From Pomphorhynchus laevis (taxonomy: Eukaryota > Acanthocephala > Palaeacanthocephala > Echinorhynchida > Pomphorhynchidae): a stretch of DNA of 64,000 nucleotides. The position numbers were made by a program, and so were the translations under genes. Positions within the stretch are counted from its first letter, which is position 1. Every line of letters starts with the position of its first letter. This document shows positions 1-10,200 of the stretch, in pieces. The stretch spans positions 1 through 64,000 of the forward strand of contig WNNJ02002938.1 in NCBI GenBank assembly GCA_012934845.2, in the 5' to 3' direction. The notes under the pieces were generated by a model. The model ran no database searches, had not been told where the DNA came from, and worked only from the letters and a program-made list of their open reading frames with translations.

Positions 1-1086
1 ATATTATTAATGCTATATATTCAATTCTATATTATAATTAAAATTTTTTTGTCAAACATTTGTAAGCTCTGAGGGGATTCATAAACGCAAATTAATTATT
101 CTATTTATAGAATAATTAATTATTCAATTTATTATTTTATTAATCTACAAATATATCATCTTTATATCCTTTTCTTAATTCACAATTTTGCAATTGAATG
201 CAATTTATGATGTTTCTAATATCATCATTACATTATATATTATAATATTCAATTCTATATTATTATATTCAATTCTTTATTATAATTAGAAATGTTTCGT
301 CAATTTTTTGTCAAAATTTCGGTTCAATATTGACTTGAACTGAAAGTAGTCAAATTATAAATCATTGGAACTCGTTCAGATACTTACAGAAATTTAAAAG
401 ATTGACGAAACATTAATAAATTACCAATTAATTGATTATTTTTATTAATAAATTTGCTATATTATTAATAATGTAATTTATTTTAAGGTGTGATTAACTT
501 TAAGATGTAAAAAATTATTTAAACTGGCAAATATACGCGATTATATGGAAATCTTTGTCAGTAAAATCATAAAATTGTTTTACCGTTTTCATATGAGCTT
601 TTACAATTGTTTAAGTTATAAAAGAAATTGTAAACATGTATTCTTAAGAATCTTTTAAGTTTACTTGAATATCCAATATGCAATTTACGCTTATGGATTT
701 ACTCATTAAGCTTGTAAGTTAATGTTAGAGGATCATTTTCGTGAATCTAATTTGTTTTTGGATGGCTGATCTGCACAAATTACGAACATTACAAGACACA
801 TCAATGAATAAATTGTTATAATTTGCATAAATTGAAAAAGGCAATTTTATCAAAGAAGTCTTTGATTTAGCAAAACTAAACTGCAGTTTGGAAATTTGTT
901 CAATATATTCATTTACAATACTTTAATTACACGTTTTATAATTTAAAATATTCTTTTTCTGTAATTTTGGCAATTATTGTAATTTAATTGTTTTAAGCTG
1001 ATTACAACTACTTTATTAAAGAATATATTTACATATATAAAATCATAGATTTATATAATAATTCACTTCAAAGTAATTGATTTTAC
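1..1086. other. AT-rich non-coding stretch, probably intronic
   Basis: No convincing coding segment was found on either strand. The last visible anoctamin-like exon ends at 1087 with a GT donor in phase 1, so this stretch should be intron leading to exons outside the window. Confidence 0.5.
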
Positions 1087-1283
1087 CTATTCCTGAAACA
1101 ATCCTTGGTATAGGTCTTTGATATACATGAATTAAAGCAAAATAGATCATCCTAACTTTGACAACGTTGTAAATTAAAGCCAGGAATGTACACCATGGGT
1201 AAACAAATGAAAACATGCATATTAGACCAAATTGTTCAAATATCTCGATGTATTCGTCGTAGATGCCCGTTAATAGAAAAATA
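1087..1283 (-). CDS. ANO10: ANO10-like exon (last visible)
   Basis: Reads LLTGIYDEYIEIFEQFGL...FSFVYPW...NVVKVRM...YQRPIPRIVSG, matching human [29 protein letters not shown]...FKRPFSEP. Exit donor GTAAAA, phase 1. The nearest acceptor gives a one-base phase clash with the previous exon; an in-frame GAG acceptor inside the exon is the alternative. Confidence 0.75.
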
Positions 1284-4200
1284 CTTGAAATTCAACGATT
1301 TAAAATTTAAATTAAATTATTATTTTACAATTTACCTTATTTATTAAAATAATTAAAAAATTGAGTTGACCAAAAATGTCTTTAATTGTAATGTGAGGTT
1401 ATTTTCAATGTTAAAAATATTCAAAAATATTAATTTTGTATTTATTTTATTTTTTGTCCTTATAAAAGATTGTTACTAATCCATAAAAAAAATTAAAATC
1501 TGATTATCAAACATTATTTTTGAATTAACGTTTAAGAATAAAAAAGTACTTTTTATTTTTAAGATTAAAATAGATAATAAACATTTAATGTTAATCTTTT
1601 AATAATTTAAAAATGAAATATTAAATACAATTTAATTAAAAAATATGATATGCTCATTGATCTACAAATAATGATATTTTTAAATCTCGTTGAAGATTTA
1701 TATTTCTAGAAAGCTATAAGTAATCTGTCAACGGATGATTATTTAAAAAGTGACTTTTAAAAAGTATGACTATTTTAAAAATGAAAAATACTTTGATTAA
1801 TCGTTAATTAGTTATTTAATGACAAAATACACTGACGAAGCTGGTTGATCCGATTTATTAACTCAATAACATCTTTTCTCATAGACCTTTGATAATAATA
1901 CCAAATTGTAAAAGTAATTTGACAATTAGCCAATCCATAAGTGACTCATTTGTTTATATTTGTTTACATTTGCAAATATTTATTTATAATTATAATATAT
2001 TAATTATATATAATGATAATTTTATATTATACTTATATTTATAGATATTGCTCTAAATTTTAAATCAAAGTCTTACAGACCAAAGCTATTTTAAGAAACT
2101 TCCATATTCTTGTAATTTCAACGCTATAATGTTGTTTTAGCTTTTAAAAATGTCAAGTACAAGTCGAGAAAAAAGAAAAACTAAAAAACAAGCTCAATCT
2201 TCATCTTTAAAATGCTTGATTGAAAGGATTATAACAGAACGAAAATCTGTCTGATCATTCGATCAAGCAGATATAATGCATATTGCGTTATAATTATTTG
2301 TTGAACGTTAACATACTTTATAATTTATTAGCTCCTTTTCCTGTTTTTCAATCGTATCCATTTTGTCTAGTGTATCAATCAGTTTTATGATGCTGGTTTT
2401 GTGCTTGTGAAAACGCTTCTTTATATAAGGCAGAATAGTCGATTTGAATTGTTTCTCGAATATTCTCGACAGAAAAAATGAAATGAGAGTCTAAAACACA
2501 TTTTATGATCAACAATGAAAATCAACATGCAAAACCTTTTCAATTGCGCCAATGCTGGACTTGTAGAAAGTTTCGTAAACCAGACCGAATATAAATCGAA
2601 CTCCAAAAAACTAGAATCAAATATATTACTTATAAATATATAATTTAATATATTTAAATATTTAAATAATTAATATTATATTCAGAAATCATAGCTTGAT
2701 TATCAGGTATGAATATATGACATTATGTTCTATCAAGTTCTTTCATGACATTACTTAGTGCATTACAAATGGATACAGAAAAAACGCCGATGAAGTGTCT
2801 GAATTTTTAGACTTACAAAAATTTAACAATGTGTGTTTCATTGGTGAACACGCTGAGCAAATTTGTTCAAAAATCTTGCAACAAGCACAAAATATCGTGA
2901 AGATACAATCGGTATATTTTTAAAAGTTTTCAATCGTATTTTCAATTGTCCTACTATTTTTTTATAAGGAAAAATATTGATTTTTGCTATTGTAAGGAAA
3001 ACTATTGATTTTGGCTATTGTAAGGAAAGATTAGAAGACCAATTCAGCATCGAAGAAGTTGACTGACAGCAGTGAATTAAAGTCCAGTCTATCAAGTAAC
3101 ACCATTTTATATAAATGCCGTATTTCGAAAAAATCCTGGACTGTTGTTTATTCAGCACATCCGTGCACCACCATTACACATGCCGTATCCATTAAGGATC
3201 CAACGAGTGCAGCGACAAATCAGCAACAACCTGTGCCCAGTGTTTAAGGATGGTCCTCACAGCAATTTGATCTGGTAAAGAGCGTAAGCCTCAGGCAATT
3301 AAGCAAAGTGTCGGAAACGCTTTTATTCACAATGTCACAATGGCAACCGAAACGGCCAGTGAGTACTTCATTTTACTGATGAGTGTTGCCGGGTACTCAT
3401 TGATCGTCTAAAAGTGACATGGTGACTGAAAGTCGTGAATCAAAGTCCTGTCTATCAAGCAACACCATTTAGTATAAATGCCGTACAGGTAACCGAAACG
3501 GCCAGTGAGTACTTCATTCTACTGATAAGTGTTGTCGGGTAATCATCATTTCGATGCTAAAGTGATCGTCTAGAAGTGACATGGTTACTGAAAGTCGTAT
3601 ATCAAAGTCCAGTCTATCAAGCAACCATAATTTATATAAAGGCCGTATTTCGTCAGAAATCTTGGACCGTTGTTTACTCACTACATTCGTGCACCACTAT
3701 TATACATGCCAAATCATTAAGGATCCAACTTGTTTTTGTATGCGTGTACCTGTGTTAGGACTGATTGCGTTCGTTCGACTTTCAAGGTAGATGGAAAATA
3801 TGTTCGGTATTTAGCGCTTTGTCATCCATGGTCTGCCGGATCTAGAATAACTCCCGTTTCTTTCTTTTGCTGTATCCGGGAGGTTCTCTTCGATTATCGT
3901 GTTTTGTATTAAATGCTCGGGAAAGTTGATGCAATGTTTAGCTGCGCCGTTATTTTTCTTTATTTTATGAGCGATTTCAGAAGGGCGAGTGAGAGCGCGT
4001 ACATGCATTGCCCCTCCTGCCTGTCCTATAGTGATTGAGACAATTTAAACACTTACACGTATGTACTATTGCCTTACTTTTACAATTAAATTTGGCACTT
4101 ATGCGGTATATAATTGTTATATTGTCAATGCTCAAGTTTTGTCATGTCACTGCAACACTTGCATTGTTTGTCTTTGAAAGGTCTGCTAGACCCTGCTATG

Positions 4201-7200
4201 TTACGCAATTTAGACTTCTTCAATAAAGTATCTAGCGTTGTGTGATTACGAAATGCAATTTTTGCCAGGAACCATTTTTTGACATTTTTGTCAAGATTTG
4301 AATAAGCCTTGTTAACGTTTACTTGTAGTCCTCGTAATACTGGGTGGAACGTAAATGGTGCGTAAATCACACTTTCAGACTCATTTCTGACCCTTTTGGC
4401 AATTAAGTCGTTGCGAGACATTTGATCGACTTCCCTGATTTGTCTGTCAATTACAGACTTCCGATAACCTCTAGCCCTGAATTCGGCCCTTAGAGCTTTG
4501 ATGCATTCGGTATACTGTGATTGTTCAGAGCAAATATTTCTAGCTCGTATAAACTCATTGCGAATTGCGAACCGTTTGAGTTTGACAAATACACATAAGC
4601 GAGCATGCAAAATCGACTTTACACCGGAAATTTTTTGTGTAATTTGGTTTGCCACATTCTGTTCAGGTCTTTTTATATTTCTGTCGAGAAATATTGCTAT
4701 CTTCGTTTTTCTTGCAGAATTGAAGTTCACTAGCCTTGTTGAGATTATCGAGGAATACATCAAACCCTTCTCTTTTATGAGTTCAGATGACAAAATTATC
4801 ATCGATGTATATTAACCAAAGATACGGTTTACAAGTGCTGTTGTATATTAATTTTATTTAACATGTTCCACATATAGTCCGGCGAACACGGGTGCAAACG
4901 GGCGCCTATTGCTGTACCAATCTGTAAGTGGAAAAGGCGACCAGCAAAAGTAAATGTGTTGGATTTCAAGACTGTCTAGTAGTAATTCAGATTTTATTTC
5001 AGTATCTTCCCAATTATTGTTACGTAATATTTCAATAATTGATCTAATGCCTTTATCAATATGTGTTGGCGTGCATAGTGACTCGACGTCAAGTGTTCAC
5101 ATAAAAATGCAATCTGGTATGTCCAACTTCACGTTATCAAGACTTCTGAGAAATTCATTAGTACTTTCTAGATACGATGGTCGCTGCTTTAAGAGTGGAA
5201 GTTTATTGTTTAGATGCTTAGCCAATTTTCAACATGCTGTTTTTATGTAGCTTATGATGGTTCTTCCTGGGCAAGGCTTGATGTTTTTGTGAATTTTTGG
5301 AAGTAAATACATACGACCGGATGGGAGTTTAAGCGATTAAAGATTTGGAGTCATCAAGATCAAAATGCTTCTTATGCAATCACATACGATTGCCTTGTGA
5401 TCAGTGTCACTTATTTCTTTGGTTCCATTGGAATCTAACTGACGAAGCCCTTTGTTCAAATAGTCTTGTATAGCCCAAACAACTATTTTATTGCCCTAGC
5501 TTGATTAATAATGATGTTATTGTAATGTGCCAACTTTTTTATTGCTGTCTCCCGTTCTTTCTTAATGTTTTGACGTGTTGGAGCGTTGGGTAGAATGCTG
5601 ACATATTTGTGGAATATTTCTGCAAAAAGATCTATATAGATCTACCACCTTCACTCCATGCGCTATGCGGCCTGACTATTGGTCAATGCCTGGTCTTTTA
5701 AACTTGATCATGTGAATCAGTTTATATTTTAAAGTGTAAACACCTTGGGATGCAAACTTCTCTCTTTTTAAAGTTAATTTATAAGAAATAGAAAAAATAA
5801 AAATTTCATGAAAGTTAGAAAGTTAGTTACTAGCATGAAAAATACATAGTTTCAGTATTTCAGTCAGAGGTTTTCTGAGAAAACCTTTGTTACTTCTACT
5901 TCTGATCGAAGTTGATATGGAATGCTAGGTTGATATTTTTATGTATAAAAATGAGCATATGTTTGTTTCTCAAGGTGTATTATCATTCATTGTGATATAA
6001 CTTTGTAAGGCTTGCATTATACACATGGCAACAATATTGTATGTACATTGCATGTATTAATCATTCAATATAATCGAAGGCTTAATTTGATTGGAATTTA
6101 AGCAAATCATTCTTAATGTGATTATTCAACCAACCGTAGCTGCTACACTCAATTTTTACATATTTAACGCCACTATAGATCGTTGATCTAGGTTAGAAGT
6201 ATCGTGCATAGACGTTAGCACTTTTATTACCAAGCGAAAATTCTTAGATATTTTTTTGAAATTCTTTCAAGATCGTGACAAAACCAAGTTTCTGGAGCAT
6301 ATAGCTAGCATTGAAAATATATCTTTTATTTACTTGGTGTTATCGACAAATAAATGACTTGGACCAGAAGGCAAGTAATATCTTAATCGAATCGATTTCT
6401 TAAAAATATTTATTTCATCTAACAAAAATGGCAGACAATCGTTTATAAAGGCAACGTCTCTCTTAATTTTATCTTTTTCTATTTTTGTTATTCTGCTTCA
6501 AATAAAGAAAATAAAGAAACCTGAGACAGCAAAAAAAATAAATCAAATTTTTATTTAAATGTTATCAAATTTGCAAATATAAAATCGTTGTAGGCAAGTT
6601 TAAAAAGTAAAAAAATACTATAAAATTGGTGAAATTCAAACAGAAGAATGTCAAATATAATTTGAGATATATTTTACAACGAGTGCTTAGAATAATTGAA
6701 ACAGATCCTCAACTTGGGAGCAACATTGTTGATGAATTCGTAGCATCTCGTAGTAAAGTTTTCATCTTTGGACTACTAAGAAATTCGAAAGTTCTTAAAT
6801 TTCGTCTCACAAATACCAGCGATGTAAAATTAAAAATTCAGATGAAGTTACCTCACTGATGCTTGCTATAGGTTCTAAAGATTTTGATAAGGTGGTAATG
6901 ATCACTGCTCACGGTGAAAGTCCTAATAACGTTGATTCGGTAGGCAATAGTCAAATTAAAAGTGTAATCTTAAGCGAAAATATATCTTCTAAAATACCTA
7001 TTACAGTATGGACTAAATCCAAATTTATGCTACAATGAAGATAGCCACAGTACGCTTTTACATTTGGCTGCTCGTATGAGTAGTATTTGGCAGGTTCGAC
7101 CTCTGATTCAATATAATTAAAGCTATTAAATGCAGAATACAGATGGTCAAGCTGTGATACACCTTGCAACAATGGGAATACAGAAATAGTAGAGTTTCTA

Positions 7201-10200
7201 ATTTTATCGGGAGATGATATGAATCGTATAGATTTTGAACAATTGATACCACTTGACTACGCGAAACTATATGGAGATATCCAAGTTGAAAAACTAATAA
7301 ATGAGAAAAGTGCGTCAATGAGACATTATTTATGGCTTGAACACGATACATCATTCAAAGAATTTGATGGAGTCGAATAAGCATGGTTGTTGATGCCGTC
7401 AATATCTCTTGTTTTATTATTTGAAATATTGAATATTAAGGAATCAAAAGTATTTCTTTTTTAAATTGAAAATTTTCTGTATTTTAAAAATAATAAATAA
7501 TAAATAAAAGGCAAATTAAAAAATAAATAAAAGATAACTAAAACATATTATAATTACATTAATTTCTAAGTTATCACTACAAATTATGAAACGAAACTTA
7601 CCAAAAACATTTTGAATGTCAAATTATTTTCATAATCGCTGTTTAGACGATAATTTTCTAGATACAAAATACAGTAACGACATTGATTAGTATATCTAAA
7701 TCATACCATAGTTATTCAGACTTTCAGCTAAACGTTTAAATTCTTTGTTCCATGTAACTGAAGCACTCTGATAAAAGAATTTCATAAGGCTTGTGGACGT
7801 TGACATGAACCACAAACCATCGTGACCTCTACTTCTGAGCGAGGTTGATATGGAATTTTCAAGAAGAGTTGTAAACAGCGTGACTAGACAAAAAAGTCCA
7901 ATTATCGGCAAGCTTACCGCATACTGTCGAAATGCTCGTTTAAAACTAAATTCAAAAGTAAATAAACAGCCACAAAGTTATAATACAAATAAGTCATTTA
8001 AATGTCCTTTAACATTCAAATGTTCTATGGTAAATAATTCCAGAAGTTAGAAGGAGTTCAATATATGAAGGAAAGTTTTAAACTTTTCGTTTAGTTTTAA
8101 ACGAAATGCTCGTTTAAAACTAAATTCAAAAGTAAATTATAATACAAATCGGTCATTTAAATGTCCTTTATTTTGTCCTTTTTATTTTGAATCAACAAAA
8201 AAAAATTTATTTTATATTTTGAAAGCTAAAAAAGAGAACGAAAAGAGTACAAATATTTTAAAATATTTGAAAATAAAGTACAAAAGTAAGGTATAAATTG
8301 CTCTCAAATTAGAAGTTATTGTGACATCTAGCGAAGAACAACATAATACAGAAAAATTTGTACGTTTATAAAAAGTTAAAAATTCGAGTTTAGATCGAAT
8401 TAAAATTCTGAGATTAAATTGAATAAAAGATGAAAATGAATAAATTTTATTTCAAATCGATTTCAATCGATTCAGATAATCGATTCAGATAATCGATTCA
8501 GATAATTAGATTAAAGAACATCAGATAATAATATTATAATATTAAAACACATCATTTTTACTAAAACTGAATTAAGAATAAAAACCGAATTAACATCCTC
8601 AATGCAAGCGGGCATTTAGAACGGTGTATTTACTAAAGTAAAATTAATTTACTAACGGACTAAAAGACTTTTCAAGTTGACCAGTGGCCGGATTAGTGAC
8701 AAGCTTATCGGAAATAAACTGAGATCTTGGTTTTTCCAAACTCCGGTAATCCAAGCAACCCCAACGAAATGCCAGCTCATTACTTTTTCTTGTCCATATC
8801 TTAATAAAGATAGACCACCAACATACATTTGGCAAACAAACCATCATCATAATCAACAGCGGATGTGTCGGTAATACATATAATAGCAATCCTAAACATA
8901 GTTTCTTAATTTAAATGTAAAATACAAACGTATTTCATGATCAAATATTGAAAACATAAATTCTAATTTATAAATTTTAAATATATCAATTATCTTATAC
9001 GGATTTTTAATAAATTATATCAAAAAAATTATAACTGAACTATTATTACAGGACTTCGATTCACGACTTTCAGTCACCATGTCACTTCTAGACGACCAAT
9101 GAGTACCCGACAACACTCATCAGTATAATGAAGTACCCACTGATCGTTTCTGTTGTCTGTGTGACATTATAAATGAAGGCGTTTCCGACACTTTGCTTAA
9201 TTGACCGAGACTTACACTCTTTTCCAGATCGAGTTGTTGTACGGACCATATTTAAACTCATTGGTCGTCTAGAAGGCCGGGTACTCATTGGTCGTCTAGA
9301 AGTGATATGATGATTGAAAGTCGTGAATCAAAGTTTAGTCTAACAAGCAACAACATTTTGTAATAAATGCCGTATTTCGAAAGAAATTATGGACCGTTGT
9401 CTACTCAGCACATCCGTCCACTACTATTATATATATTTATCTGGTTAAAAAAATTCTTTACTTATCACTACATACAATTGAAAAAGGCCGAAACGTCTTG
9501 AATCCTCTTTGCACGTTTGTTAACCCATAATTTATGATGGTTGATTATATATATTCAGACAATATAAATTTTCAGCTAGTAGGATACTCAATTAATACAT
9601 CTTAAGTTAAGGTCTTAATAATGATCTCTCATTCACATTCAATTAAATCATCGCAATTGGTTCTTTCAATCAATAAATATCGAGTTTGAATTATAAGAAT
9701 GTTTTTTAAAGCAATAAATTAAGTTAATAAAGAACACTAACCCCATGCCGCAATAGGAATAAGCCATGTAACGTAGAAGCTGGTAAAGGCAAAGTAAAAT
9801 GCGACTTCAACTCCAAAGTAGCTTTTGATATCGTCTAAGCGAGGAAGAACACTGTTAGTGCAAAGGAAAAATTGCGTGCATACCAAAGCCACCTTGCAAA
9901 TCTCTAAAATGTACCAATCCGAATTTTGATTGTTTAAATTTATCTTTCAATTTCCTAAGATAATTAATATCATGGAGAGCAAAGCATTTGTCCAACATAT
10001 TGCATTTATTCAACAGACGCACTGAATAAAAGTATAATTTTTCTCTTTGTTCGTTTATACTGTAACTTACATAAAGTGTGATGCTTTTTAATAACAATAT
10101 CCGTTCCAGGAACATCAATGCCGTCATCAAGTGGCTGAACTGAATGTATTGACTGCCATACAAGAAACAATTCTTCGGCCGGGTCAACATAAGATCCTAA

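Noticed and set aside
2421-2606. 61-codon minus-strand ORF as an independent gene
   Set aside because: It runs through a 45 nt intron of the ANO10-like gene in the wrong frame; the spliced reading matches the family.
3300-3420. Hammerhead in dispersed family B (CTGATGAGTG)
   Set aside because: There is a CTGATGA but no GAAA partner with a closing stem II, so the core is not met.
7080-7110. tRNA B-box-like GGTTCGACCTC
   Set aside because: No A box and no cloverleaf; it lies in the ankyrin relic.
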